From an uncultured bacterium (lineage in GTDB: Bacteria; Vulcanimicrobiota; Xenobia; Xenobiales; Xenobiaceae), in the NCBI GenBank assembly GCA_934621605.1, contig CAKTUZ010000037.1, positions 1 through 19,652 of the forward strand: 19,652 nucleotides of DNA, in the 5' to 3' direction. Under the pieces are notes generated by a model that saw nothing but the letters and a program-made list of their open reading frames with translations, made no database searches and was not told the origin of the DNA. Positions within the stretch are counted from its first letter, which is position 1; the number at the start of each line of letters is the position of its first letter. Both the position numbers and the translations under genes were made by a program. Shown here in pieces: positions 7,713 to 14,882 of the stretch.

Positions 7713-7730
7713 TTGAGATTTAGATAAAAC

Positions 7731-7785
7731 AGAGCGCTTTTCTTTAATCAGATAATTGATGATTGGAGAAGGCGCTTTTGTTATT
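7731..7785 (+). terminator. terminator of cdd
   Basis: AGCGC (7733-7737) pairs with GCGCT (7772-7776). The stem continues inward through TTTTC/GAGAAG with G-U pairs, and TTTTGTTATT follows. The interior loop is imperfect. Confidence 0.6.
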
Positions 7786-7797
7786 AAAAAAATTAAA

Positions 7798-7849
7798 TAT
7801 ACAATAAATATGAGCAATAAATATAAAATCAGCTCTTATTTATTGTATA
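7798..7849. repeat. long AT-rich hairpin with 18-bp arms
   Basis: The arms at 7798-7815 and 7832-7849 match at 17 of 18 positions (TATACAATAAATA, one mismatch, then GAGC/GCTC) around a 16-nt loop. AATAAATAT also occurs twice in direct orientation (7803-7811 and 7816-7824). It lies between the cdd terminator and a promoter, and no T-run follows it. Confidence 0.6.
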
Positions 7850-7863
7850 AAAATCAGTAATGT

Positions 7864-7892
7864 TTGACTTTTTGCCGATAATATTGTAATAT
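7864..7892 (+). promoter_or_regulatory. strong sigma70-type promoter upstream of the SLT gene
   Basis: TTGACT (7864-7869) and TAATAT (7887-7892) are separated by exactly 17 bp. Transcription would begin near 7899, directly before a terminator-like hairpin and about 257 bp before the SLT start codon. Confidence 0.6.
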
Positions 7893-7902
7893 TGCCGCCG
7901 TT

Positions 7903-7950
7903 GGGGAGTATGCTTTTTACTATAAAGAAGCGCAGCTCTCCGTTTTTTTT
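7903..7950 (+). terminator. terminator-like hairpin at the very start of a transcript
   Basis: The outer stem pairs GGGGAG (7903-7908) with CTCTCC (7936-7941), with one G-U pair. The inner stem pairs GCTTTTT with AAAGAAGC. Eight Ts (7943-7950) follow. A transcript from the promoter at 7864-7892 would be only about 50 nt long if it stops here, so this is either a leader attenuator or a tiny RNA. Confidence 0.6.
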
Positions 7951-8155
7951 AATTGGCATGCATTTTTTGCGACTGAAAATATCGGCTTGTTAGTCGGATT
8001 TTTCGCTGTTTTTAGGGCTTATTGAGCTCTTTGTGTGCGACGTAAAATTAAGTTTGGAAGGTGTTTGGCAGCACTTTTGGTTTGAGGCTCACTCGCTACT
8101 ATTCGCCCAGCGCAGGCCCGGCCTTTTTTCAAACTGCGAGAGGTAGGCGTCAATT
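7951..8155 (+). other. gene-free leader of the SLT gene
   Basis: No open frame is seen here. CGACT (7970-7974) and AGTCG (7992-7996) form a 5-bp stem followed by GATTTTT. CGCAG (8111-8115) and CTGCG (8134-8138) form another stem directly before the ribosome binding region (8139-8147). If transcribed, this is a structured leader of about 200 nt. It was not recognised as a known riboswitch. Confidence 0.35.
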
Positions 8156-8983
8156 TTGAAGTCTATTAAACAATTTATTGCAGTTTTAGCTTTTATAGGG
8201 GTGTGTTCCGTACCGGCAGCAGCTTTAACTTTGCCGGACGAGGAAGCGAATGCTGCTTTTGAGGTGAGCAATTTCGGTTTAACTTCGCGCCAAGAGGCTC
8301 CGGCTTCTATATTTAGTGAAGATGAGCTAAAAGCGCAAGGGTTAGTTCTGATTGAGAATAAGGCTGCGACTGCTTCTAAGAAAAATTCTGGCAATTTAGC
8401 TTCAGGAGAAGTAACTAAGCAAACAGCGGGCAACAAATACGGTATGCCTGATATATATATTAAAGTTTCCGGTGTAGTTTATGAGCGCGTGGCTTCTGCT
8501 CAGGGTAGTCATCACCGCCGTTCTTTGGCCTCTCGAGGTGCTAAGGATACTGGCGTAGTGGCTCGTCGCAAGATGATCGATTTTAATCTGACTCCGGTAA
8601 TTTGCAAATATGCAGAAACATATAAATTAGATCCTTGGTTAGTGAGAGCCGTCATCGAAACAGAATCTAATTTTTATCCTTATGCAGGTTCTCCAGTAGG
8701 AGCGGGCGGTCTTATGCAACTTATGCCTGCCACAGCCTCCAGTTTGGGATGTCGCGACCGTTTTGATCCCGAATCTAATGTAGCTGCCGGTTGTCGTTAT
8801 CTACGTCAAATGCTCAACATGTTCGGCGGAGACTATAAGCTAGCCATCGCCGCTTACAATGCCGGCCCAGGCAACGTGCGCAATTACGGAGGTATTCCGC
8901 CTTTCCGCGAGACTATTAACTATGTAAGTAAAGTTACCAGACTATGGCACAAAGCCAAAAAGGCGGCAGCTGCCAAAAAGTAA
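8156..8983 (+). CDS. periplasmic lytic transglycosylase (SLT domain)
   Basis: This is a 275-residue exported enzyme that cleaves peptidoglycan glycan strands, forming 1,6-anhydro-muropeptides. The TTG start at 8156 has AGG at 8145-8147 and yields a clean signal peptide (MKSIKQFIAVLAFIGVCSV, cleavage after PAAA). A low-complexity linker follows (about 25-140), then the SLT domain (about 143-265). ETE170SNF carries the catalytic Glu, followed by GAGGLMQLMPATA, VAAGCRYLRQML and AYNAGPGNVRNYGGIPPF, all hallmarks of family 1 transglycosylases. The C-terminus is Lys/Ala-rich. There is no lipobox, so it should be soluble in the periplasm. It may be controlled by the leader terminator upstream. Confidence 0.88.
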   Translation: MKSIKQFIAVLAFIGVCSVPAAALTLPDEEANAAFEVSNFGLTSRQEAPASIFSEDELKAQGLVLIENKAATASKKNSGNLASGEVTKQTAGNKYGMPDIYIKVSGVVYERVASAQGSHHRRSLASRGAKDTGVVARRKMIDFNLTPVICKYAETYKLDPWLVRAVIETESNFYPYAGSPVGAGGLMQLMPATASSLGCRDRFDPESNVAAGCRYLRQMLNMFGGDYKLAIAAYNAGPGNVRNYGGIPPFRETINYVSKVTRLWHKAKKAAAAKK

Positions 8984-9045
8984 CCCTTTATTGTGGCGTA
9001 GTTTTTATCGGTGCAAAAAAATATATGGCTTTTTAGGGTATTCTC

Positions 9046-9073
9046 TTGACAAAATTTTACTTTTGAGTAAAAT
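9046..9073 (+). promoter_or_regulatory. promoter of tRNA-Trp
   Basis: A perfect -35, TTGACA (9046-9051), and TAAAAT (9068-9073) are 16 bp apart. CTTCCCG follows the -10 and could act as a GC-rich discriminator like those of stringently controlled stable-RNA promoters. The mature tRNA begins about 47 bp downstream. Confidence 0.8.
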
Positions 9074-9126
9074 ACTTCCCGTAAGCTCTCCGGTTGAGTG
9101 AGTCAGCCGAAGGGGATTTACGAGTT

Positions 9127-9202
9127 AGGGGTATAGTTTAGTTGGTAGAGCGACGGTCTCCAAAACCGTAGGTCGCGAGTTCGAGTCTTGCTGCCCCTGC
9201 CA
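9127..9202 (+). tRNA. tRNA-Trp (anticodon CCA)
   Basis: This is a 76-nt cloverleaf. The acceptor stem is AGGGGTA/TGCCCCT, the D arm has TTAGTTGGTAGA, the anticodon loop is CTCCAAA within GACGGT/ACCGT, and the T loop is TTCGAGT with stem GCGAG/CTTGC. The discriminator is G and CCA is encoded. The sequence closely follows E. coli tRNA-Trp. It is a single-gene unit with its own promoter and terminator. Confidence 0.95.
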
Positions 9203-9203
9203 C

Positions 9204-9246
9204 AAAAACGAGCGTTTGGCTAGGTTCAAGGGTTCGTTTTTTTTTG
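9204..9246 (+). terminator. terminator of tRNA-Trp
   Basis: A 16-bp stem (9204-9219 with 9226-9241), with one mismatch and a few G-U pairs, encloses a 6-nt loop. It is A-rich on the left arm and runs into a T-tract on the right. Confidence 0.75.
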
Positions 9247-9316
9247 CTTTTTTGGTGATTACGGTGTTCAAAGCATATAGGTCGGCGCGGCTGCTATGCA
9301 AAAACGCCAAACCTTT

Positions 9317-10102
9317 TTAGATATTGTCGCGACCCATTTTCACGTGGTTGTTATAATATTGGCCGTGATTTTGGGTGGAGTTGCCGTATTGAATGGCAAA
9401 ACGCGGACAGCGGTGCAGGCAGCCTAAACACATAACGCATTCTTTTACTTTCCAGGTGGGTTTTTTGTTTTTCAGTTCGATAGCTTGCACCGGACATTTT
9501 TTAGCGCAGAATCCGCAACCAATACATCTTTTTTCTACATGAAAATGTTTAGTTTGGCGCAAATGCGGATAAAAGAAGCGTTTACCCAACTTGGCTATAA
9601 AGTAGGGCATTTTGAATTGCATAAAATCGCCGCAGCGGCGCTCTTTAATGTTGTCAATAATGAAATTTATGGAAGCTTCTGCTTTATCGTTAATAGTCTG
9701 CACTTTTTGCTTATCGCTTAAATCAAAAATCGGCGTCCAAGTATCGGGCATTTTTACGCTAAAGAAAGCGTCAATAGCTAAGCCTTTAGAATGCATAAGT
9801 TCATTAGCAAAGCGTCCAGTCTGTCCAGGAGTGGTTCCGTAAGTAGCCGCAAAATATACGTAAGGCTTATTGCTGTCATCAGTTTTGATTTGGATTTTAC
9901 TGAGAAATGTTTCTACAATAGAAGGCAAGGCCAAGCAATAGGTAGGGCAAACAATACCTAAGGGTTCGTCTTTTTGGAGTTTGTAAGCCATTTTATTTTG
10001 ATGCAAACATTCGGCCATATAGTAGGTTTCGTCGTTATACACTTTAGCTAAACGTTCAGCTACATATTGGCTGTTTCCGGTAGCAGAAAAATAAAAGATC
10101 AT
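9317..10102 (-). CDS. flavodoxin / 2[4Fe-4S] ferredoxin fusion, EFR1 type
   Basis: This is a 261-residue cytoplasmic redox protein. The N-terminal flavodoxin-like domain begins MIFYFSATGNSQ, whose T8-G-N-S11 is the FMN phosphate loop; PTYCLALPSIVETFL and AATYGTTPG also fit. The C-terminal ferredoxin domain has two complete 4Fe-4S motifs: C193, C196, C199, C203-P and C222, C225, C228, C232-P. This layout matches the EFR1-family ferredoxins of anaerobes, whose physiological partners are mostly unknown. The ATG at 10102 was chosen because AAGGAGG (10118-10112) precedes it. The longer frame opening with TTG at 10126 would place that SD inside the coding region. It is divergent from the MBL-fold gene, and its promoter overlaps a dyad. 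Confidence 0.85.
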   Translation of the reverse strand: MIFYFSATGNSQYVAERLAKVYNDETYYMAECLHQNKMAYKLQKDEPLGIVCPTYCLALPSIVETFLSKIQIKTDDSNKPYVYFAATYGTTPGQTGRFANELMHSKGLAIDAFFSVKMPDTWTPIFDLSDKQKVQTINDKAEASINFIIDNIKERRCGDFMQFKMPYFIAKLGKRFFYPHLRQTKHFHVEKRCIGCGFCAKKCPVQAIELKNKKPTWKVKECVMCLGCLHRCPRFAIQYGNSTQNHGQYYNNHVKMGRDNI

Positions 10103-10136
10103 GTCAACTTGTCCCTCCTTGCACAAATAGGCTGGG

Positions 10137-10173
10137 GTTAAATAGACGATAATATTTAACGCTCATATGTCAA
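10137..10173 (-). promoter_or_regulatory. promoter of the flavodoxin-ferredoxin gene with overlapping dyad
   Basis: On the minus strand TTGACA (10173-10168) and TATCGT (10151-10146) are 16 bp apart. The -10 lies in the centre of an 8-bp inverted repeat, GTTAAATA (10137-10144) / TATTTAAC (10153-10160). A bound regulator would cover the -10, as in a repressor site. Confidence 0.5.
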
Positions 10174-10363
10174 CATCGATACGGATATCTATTTCTAGAA
10201 AGCTTCGGAGAAAGACTTCTTTTATTTTATCGGAGAAGGGAATTAAATTTGCGGCTTAAAGTGCTGAATTCACGAGGGCGTGGGGAAGGCTATTTGGGGG
10301 AAAATAATCGAAAGCGCCAAAGTAAAGCGATAATTTCGAAAACTTAAAAATACGGGAGAGCGT

Positions 10364-11245
10364 ATGGCTGAGCTTATACAAGTTGCTGAGCACACATACT
10401 ATATAGATTTATTATCCAAAGTGGGACTTTATATTCCCAATCAGGGAGAAGCTATTCTTATCGACAGCAGCAACGCCGAATCGGCAAAAATTATCAGCTC
10501 AGTTTTGGATGAGCATAATTTAAAACTGAGTTGTATATTAAACACTCACTCTCATGCTGACCATATCGGCAGTAACCATGCTTTACAAGAACGCTATCAC
10601 TGCCCGATTTATGCTAGCGGTTTGGAAGTTGCTTTTATTAAAGAACCACTGCTGGCAGCTTGTTATCTTTATGGCGGTTATCCTTACAAAGCTATGCGTC
10701 ATCAATTTTTTATGGCTAAGCCCAGTCAATGCGAAGATATAAAACAGGCTCCATTGCCCAAAGGTTTCGATTTGGAAATTCTTAGCGGTCATGCCATGCA
10801 TATGACAGCTATTCGTACGCCTGACAATGTCTGGTTTACCGGTGATATTGCCTGTGCTCCAGAAGTATTGAAGCGTTATCCTATTGCCTTTACTTACAAT
10901 ACTACCCAATATTTGGAGTCATTGGAGAAAGCCCGTCAGCTGGAAGGTGAGCTTTTTATTTGTGCCCATGCGCAGCCAACTAAAGATCTTCATCCGTTAC
11001 TCGATTTTAATCGCGGCGTTATAGAAGGGCTATTTGCAGCCATAAAAGAGAGTTGTGCTAACGAGCCCAAAAACTTTGAGCTAATTGCCAAAGACGTCTT
11101 TGATCGTTATGAAATGCATGCCAGCCAGATGATCTATGGCAATTCGGCTCCGACTTTGCGCTCTCATGTCACCCATTTAGTTGACAGTCGACAGCTAAGG
11201 GTAATAGCTCAAGACAATATGATTAAATTTGTGGTTAGAGATTGA
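10364..11245 (+). CDS. MBL-fold metallo-hydrolase
   Basis: This is a 293-residue, probably cytoplasmic, metallo-beta-lactamase-fold enzyme. The metal site is complete: H62-S-H64-A-D66-H67 (HxHxDH), H143 in LSGHAMH, D161 in WFTGDIA and H202 in CAHAQP. This is the two-metal arrangement of glyoxalase II/LACTB2-like hydrolases. The C-terminal 60 residues (YGNSAPTLRSHVTHLVDSRQLR) look like a winged-helix or helical cap, as in LACTB2-type proteins. The ATG follows GGGAGAG with 3-nt spacing. The GNAT gene starts 25 bp after the stop, so the two are probably co-transcribed. The substrate is not evident. Confidence 0.85.
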   Translation: MAELIQVAEHTYYIDLLSKVGLYIPNQGEAILIDSSNAESAKIISSVLDEHNLKLSCILNTHSHADHIGSNHALQERYHCPIYASGLEVAFIKEPLLAACYLYGGYPYKAMRHQFFMAKPSQCEDIKQAPLPKGFDLEILSGHAMHMTAIRTPDNVWFTGDIACAPEVLKRYPIAFTYNTTQYLESLEKARQLEGELFICAHAQPTKDLHPLLDFNRGVIEGLFAAIKESCANEPKNFELIAKDVFDRYEMHASQMIYGNSAPTLRSHVTHLVDSRQLRVIAQDNMIKFVVRD

Positions 11246-11270
11246 AATAAAAAGTAGGGAGTTTTCAGTT

Positions 11271-11798
11271 ATGGCTTTGCCTTTTGAGAAATTACAAACT
11301 GAGCGTTTAACTTTGGTTCCCAGCAATATGGATTATTGCGATGATATTTATCGCGAATTTACTGCCGAAGTAGCTCGCTATATGATTCCTCAGCCTTCCG
11401 AAGATAAGCAAGATACTGTCAAATTTTTGCAAGAATGCCAGCAAGCTTTCGAATTGGCCACCGATTTGGAAGTTATTATTTTAGATAGTAAAAACGGTGA
11501 ATTTTTAGGCTGTTTGGGAGTTTTGGGCTTAAATAGAAAAACTCCCAGCTTGGGTTTATGGCTCAAGAAAAGCGCTTGGGGCTACGGTTACGGTAAGGAA
11601 GCTGTCCAAGCCGCTTTGGATTGGCTCAGTTCTTATAGACAATATCGCTATGTACTTTATCCTGTAGACAGAGATAATATGGCCAGCCGCCATTTGGTTG
11701 AAAGTTGCGGAGGCGTTTTGGACAACGTCTATGCCGAGAAAAATACGCTCGGTCGTATACTGAATGTTTGTGAGTATCATATCGATCTTAAACAGTAA
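11271..11798 (+). CDS. GNAT-family N-acetyltransferase, RimJ/RimL-like
   Basis: This is a 175-residue acetyl-CoA-dependent acetyltransferase. It opens with the typical ETERLxL-like phrase (LQTERLTLVP). It has the acetyl-CoA pyrophosphate loop at W103-GYGYGKEA (G104, G106, G108) and the later DRDNMASRHLVESCGG motif. Family members acetylate ribosomal protein N-termini or small molecules; the substrate here is unknown. The frame stays open upstream to 11229, overlapping the MBL gene, but the ATG at 11271 with GGGAG at 11257-11261 is the sensible start. Confidence 0.85.
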   Translation: MALPFEKLQTERLTLVPSNMDYCDDIYREFTAEVARYMIPQPSEDKQDTVKFLQECQQAFELATDLEVIILDSKNGEFLGCLGVLGLNRKTPSLGLWLKKSAWGYGYGKEAVQAALDWLSSYRQYRYVLYPVDRDNMASRHLVESCGGVLDNVYAEKNTLGRILNVCEYHIDLKQ

Positions 11799-11845
11799 TT
11801 TGGGCGATTTGCCATAGATTTTAGTTTTTGTAATTTAGTTGTAGA

Positions 11846-11851
11846 TATAAT
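11846..11851 (+). promoter_or_regulatory. perfect -10 upstream of the Fe-S flavoprotein gene
   Basis: TATAAT (11846-11851) lies 23 bp before the start codon at 11875, in a very AT-rich stretch. No convincing -35 was found, and TTTTTG at 11825-11830 is only 15 bp away. Confidence 0.4.
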
Positions 11852-11874
11852 AATATATTAAGGAGCAGCAGAAA

Positions 11875-12489
11875 ATGAAAGTTCTTTTGGTTAATGGCAG
11901 TCCGCGTCCTCAGGGATGTACTTTTACAGCCCTTTCCGAAATGAAAGAACAATTTGCAAAATTGGGTATCGAGACGGAAATTTTCCAAATTGGTGCCAAA
12001 CCTATTCGTGGTTGTATCGGTTGCCGTCAGTGTCGTAAGCTTGGTAAATGTGTTTTCAATGATGATATAGCCAACGCTTTATTAGAAAAAATGCTGGAAG
12101 CTGACGGTATCGTTTTGGGCAGTCCCGTCTATTTTGCCGGCCCCAATGGTGCTTTCTGTGCAGCTTTGGATCGTGTTGTTTATGCTGCTCCCAATTTAAG
12201 CGACAAGGTTTGCGCAGCGGTAGTTAGTACTCGTCGCGGTGGCGCCAGTGCAGCTTATGATCGTTTGAATAAATATTTTACAGCCAGAAATTGCCAGGTT
12301 GCTTCGGCTAGTTTCTGGAATTCTGTCCACGGCAATACCCCCGACGAAGTGCGTCAAGATTTGGAAGGTTTGCAAACCTTGCGCAACTTAGCTATCAATA
12401 TGACCGCCATGTTGAAAAACCAACATCGCGAAGGCGCTTTCAAACCCGAACGCGACACTACCAAAGTGCATACTAATTTTATCCGCTAA
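11875..12489 (+). CDS. Isf-like iron-sulfur flavoprotein / NAD(P)H-dependent FMN reductase
   Basis: This is a 204-residue flavodoxin-fold protein. It begins MKVLLVNGSPRPQGCT, the FMN-binding loop of the NADPH-dependent FMN reductase family. C47-IG-C50-RQ-C53-RKLGK-C59 is the compact cysteine motif known from archaeal and bacterial iron-sulfur flavoproteins (Isf), where it holds a 4Fe-4S cluster. SPVYFAGPNGAF is also typical. It should pass electrons between ferredoxin or NAD(P)H and small acceptors in anaerobes. AGGAG at 11861-11865 gives the ATG. The GNAT gene ends 76 bp upstream, and a GC-rich terminator follows. It could partner functionally with the flavodoxin-ferredoxin protein nearby, but that is inference. 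Confidence 0.85.
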   Translation: MKVLLVNGSPRPQGCTFTALSEMKEQFAKLGIETEIFQIGAKPIRGCIGCRQCRKLGKCVFNDDIANALLEKMLEADGIVLGSPVYFAGPNGAFCAALDRVVYAAPNLSDKVCAAVVSTRRGGASAAYDRLNKYFTARNCQVASASFWNSVHGNTPDEVRQDLEGLQTLRNLAINMTAMLKNQHREGAFKPERDTTKVHTNFIR

Positions 12490-12513
12490 AATATATAAAA
12501 TACTGATGTGCTG

Positions 12514-12552
12514 CGGCGGCGCATTTGTAGTGCCGCCGGTTTAATTTTCTCT
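12514..12552 (+). terminator. GC-rich hairpin, terminator or attenuator
   Basis: CGGCGGCGC (12514-12522) pairs with GTGCCGCCG (12530-12538), with one G-U pair, around a 7-nt loop; GTTTAATTTTCT follows. It ends the Fe-S flavoprotein gene, but lies only about 30 bp before the start of the solute-binding protein gene. Confidence 0.6.
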
Positions 12553-12567
12553 AGCAGACAATATTTG

Positions 12568-13680
12568 ATGTTTAATTTTTCTTTTAACCAACTGTCTGTA
12601 AAGCGCTGGGCTGTCGGAGCGGCTGTCTTAGCTGTTTTTTGCTCTTTAACAGCTTGCAGTCGCTACTTTTCTGACGGTGAAGCTCAAAATGCCAATAAAG
12701 TGGTAGTTTTGACGCCTTTTCCTAATGCTACAGCTGAGGAATTGGCAGCAGCTTTTACAGCTGAAACCGGTATTCAGGTAGAACAAGTGCTAGATAGCAC
12801 TACTAAAATTTTGGCTCGCTTGCGCATAGAAAAGCGCAATCCGCGCGGCGACGTTTGGTATAGTGGCGGTGGTTGCATTCCTTTTATGACTGCTGTCAAA
12901 GAAGATTTGCTCGCTCCTTATATCCCCAAAGAACATAGCCAAATTCCGGAAAAGCGCGGTAATTTAACTCTGCGCGATAAATCTTGGCGTTGGTTGCCCT
13001 TAGCTATCGTTTCGCAAGGATATTGTTATAATCCGCAAGTTACGCCATATAAAGAAATTCCCAAAACCTGGGACGAATTGGCTTTGCCGCAATGGAAAGG
13101 TCAAATTGAAATGTGGGATCCGGCCGATAGCGGTACTTCTATGTTATTTTTGGCTGCTGCTATTCAACGTTATAAAAAGCCCAATGGAGACGAAAGCGCT
13201 GGCTGGGAATATTTAACTAAAGTTTTCCATAACTTGAAGCGCTACACCAGAGAGGGTAAGCCGGCTTTTTCTGTAGCTCGTGGTGATACAAAAATAGGTT
13301 TACACTTTGAAAGTCAGTATCTGGAATTTTTAGACCAGCAGCGCGGCGATGATCAATTGTCTCATGTGCAAGATAATATCGCTTGGTATTTGCCTCCGGA
13401 AAGTCCAGTTATTGCTGACGCCATTGCTCTAATAAAAGGTTGTCCACATCCTGAGAACGGTCGTCGTTTTATTGATTTCTGTCTTTCTGACAAGGGTCAA
13501 AAAATTATCAATCGCTACTTTTTCTCCTTCAATCCGACTTTGCCGCCACCCAAAGGACTTAAAGGCGTTACTCTGGATACTCTGCTGGAGCGAGCCCAAA
13601 AGCTCGACTTAGAGTGGACAGCCGAAAATTATGATCGTTTGCGTAAGCAATGGCAAAATACGGTTGAAGCAGCAGACTAA
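12568..13680 (+). CDS. ABC transporter solute-binding lipoprotein (iron/polyamine-like family)
   Basis: This is a 370-residue lipoprotein that would capture a substrate outside the inner membrane. The ATG at 12568 gives a signal with the lipobox L-T-A-C30. The frame is open further upstream, but that part lies across the terminator hairpin. The SD is poor (TAGCAG). The mature protein starts VVVLTPFPNATAEELAAAFTAETGIQVEQVL and continues GDVWYSGG, WLPLAIVSQGYCYNP, PKTWDELALPQWKGQIEM and DPADSGTS. These are standard features of the Fe3+/thiamine/2-aminoethylphosphonate group of type 2 periplasmic binding proteins (SBP_bac_6-like). The ligand cannot be told. An ABC ATPase gene follows after 18 bp, but no permease gene follows it. 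Confidence 0.85.
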   Translation: MFNFSFNQLSVKRWAVGAAVLAVFCSLTACSRYFSDGEAQNANKVVVLTPFPNATAEELAAAFTAETGIQVEQVLDSTTKILARLRIEKRNPRGDVWYSGGGCIPFMTAVKEDLLAPYIPKEHSQIPEKRGNLTLRDKSWRWLPLAIVSQGYCYNPQVTPYKEIPKTWDELALPQWKGQIEMWDPADSGTSMLFLAAAIQRYKKPNGDESAGWEYLTKVFHNLKRYTREGKPAFSVARGDTKIGLHFESQYLEFLDQQRGDDQLSHVQDNIAWYLPPESPVIADAIALIKGCPHPENGRRFIDFCLSDKGQKIINRYFFSFNPTLPPPKGLKGVTLDTLLERAQKLDLEWTAENYDRLRKQWQNTVEAAD

Positions 13681-13698
13681 CAACGGAAATAAAACAAT

Positions 13699-14823
13699 AT
13701 GAGCACTATAAAAATTGAACATCTAAAAAAAACATACGGTCATAATTTAGCTGTCAATGATCTTTCTTTAGAATTGCAAGATGGAGAGCTTTTTGCTTTA
13801 CTCGGTTCTTCCGGTTGTGGTAAAACTACTACTTTGCGTTGTATCGCCGGCTTGGAGGAGTTTGATTCTGGCAAAATAAGCTTAGATGGGCAAGATATTT
13901 CCTTAGTTCCGGCTTGTGATCGCGATTTTGGCATGGTCTTTCAAAATTATGCTCTTTTTCCTCATTTAAATGTTCAAGAGAATATAGCTTACGGCTTAAT
14001 GGCTAAACGCTATCGTCAGTCAGGTTTAATAGGCAAAGCGGCAACTTTATGGCGTTCAATTAGCGGCAGCCTAACTGCTGAAGATAAAAAAGCTGTTCAT
14101 GAAGTTTTGGATATGGTTGAACTTAAAAATTATGCTTTGCGTTTACCTAGTCAACTTTCCGGAGGGCAACAACAGAGAGCCGCTTTAGCCAGAGCTTTAG
14201 TGACTAAGCCGAAAATTTTACTTTTTGATGAACCGCTCGGCGCTTTAGACGTAAAATTGCGTCTTAAAATGCGCGAAGAGATACGCCATATCCAACGTCA
14301 GGCCGACATTACCGCTTTGTATGTTACTCACGACCAAGAGGAGGCTTTGGCCGTTTCTGATCGCTTAGCCTTAATGGATAAAGGTCAAATAGTGCAAATT
14401 GGCCAGCCGGAAGAGCTTTATTCCAAGCCAGCTAACAAATTTGCCGCCGAATTTATTGGCTTTGGTAACATTTTGGCTGCTACAGTAAATGAAGATAAAA
14501 CGGTAAGCCTGGAGGGAGGCTTAGTATTGCAGAATATACAGGTGCCGCCAACTTTAGCTAAAGGCAAAATTTACGCAGCTATACGCCCGGAAAAGCTTAA
14601 GTTAAGTACCAACACTATTAACGGCATCCCAAATTGTTTTACGGCTAAAGTAACTTCCCGCATGTTTATGGGCAACTTTATTAAATATACCGTTTTATGC
14701 CAAAGCCAAATATTTACTGTAAATATTGCTGCCGATCAAGGTAAAAATGAAAGCCAACCACAATTGGGACAAGAGCTGATATTACATATTCCGTCTGAAA
14801 GTGTGGTACTAGTGAAAGAGTAG
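13699..14823 (+). CDS. ABC transporter ATPase, CUT1/PotA/FbpC-type with TOBE domain
   Basis: This is a 374-residue ATPase that powers an importer. The Walker A is GSSGCGKT (36-43), the Q-loop Gln is Q82 (VFQNYALFPH), the signature is LSGGQQQ (153-159), the Walker B is ILLFDE (173-178), the D-loop is GALD and the switch His is H211. A C-terminal regulatory TOBE-like region (about 260-370) contains AAIRPEKLKL, the usual landmark. The helical domain is a little longer than usual (about residues 101-130, AKRYRQSGLIGKAATLWRS). The SD is weak (ACGGAA), and the gene follows the binding-protein gene by 18 bp, so translation may be coupled. No transmembrane permease is encoded next to it. Confidence 0.9.
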   Translation: MSTIKIEHLKKTYGHNLAVNDLSLELQDGELFALLGSSGCGKTTTLRCIAGLEEFDSGKISLDGQDISLVPACDRDFGMVFQNYALFPHLNVQENIAYGLMAKRYRQSGLIGKAATLWRSISGSLTAEDKKAVHEVLDMVELKNYALRLPSQLSGGQQQRAALARALVTKPKILLFDEPLGALDVKLRLKMREEIRHIQRQADITALYVTHDQEEALAVSDRLALMDKGQIVQIGQPEELYSKPANKFAAEFIGFGNILAATVNEDKTVSLEGGLVLQNIQVPPTLAKGKIYAAIRPEKLKLSTNTINGIPNCFTAKVTSRMFMGNFIKYTVLCQSQIFTVNIAADQGKNESQPQLGQELILHIPSESVVLVKE

Positions 14824-14882
14824 ACGGCAGCTAGCTTGATCTGTGCGATAAAAGGTTAAAGCTGATCCTCAAAGTGGCAATG

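Noticed and set aside
7803..7850. AATAAATAT repeats as a CRISPR-like array
   Set aside because: There are only two copies with no regular spacers, and they are part of one hairpin.
9262..9302. GCATATAG/CTATGC hairpin between the tRNA and the flavodoxin-ferredoxin gene
   Set aside because: The stem has a bulge and a long loop and lacks a T-run in the minus direction, so I did not call a terminator.
9125..9310. 61-codon minus-strand frame over the tRNA
   Set aside because: It lies across the tRNA-Trp gene and its terminator, so it is a shadow of a structural RNA.
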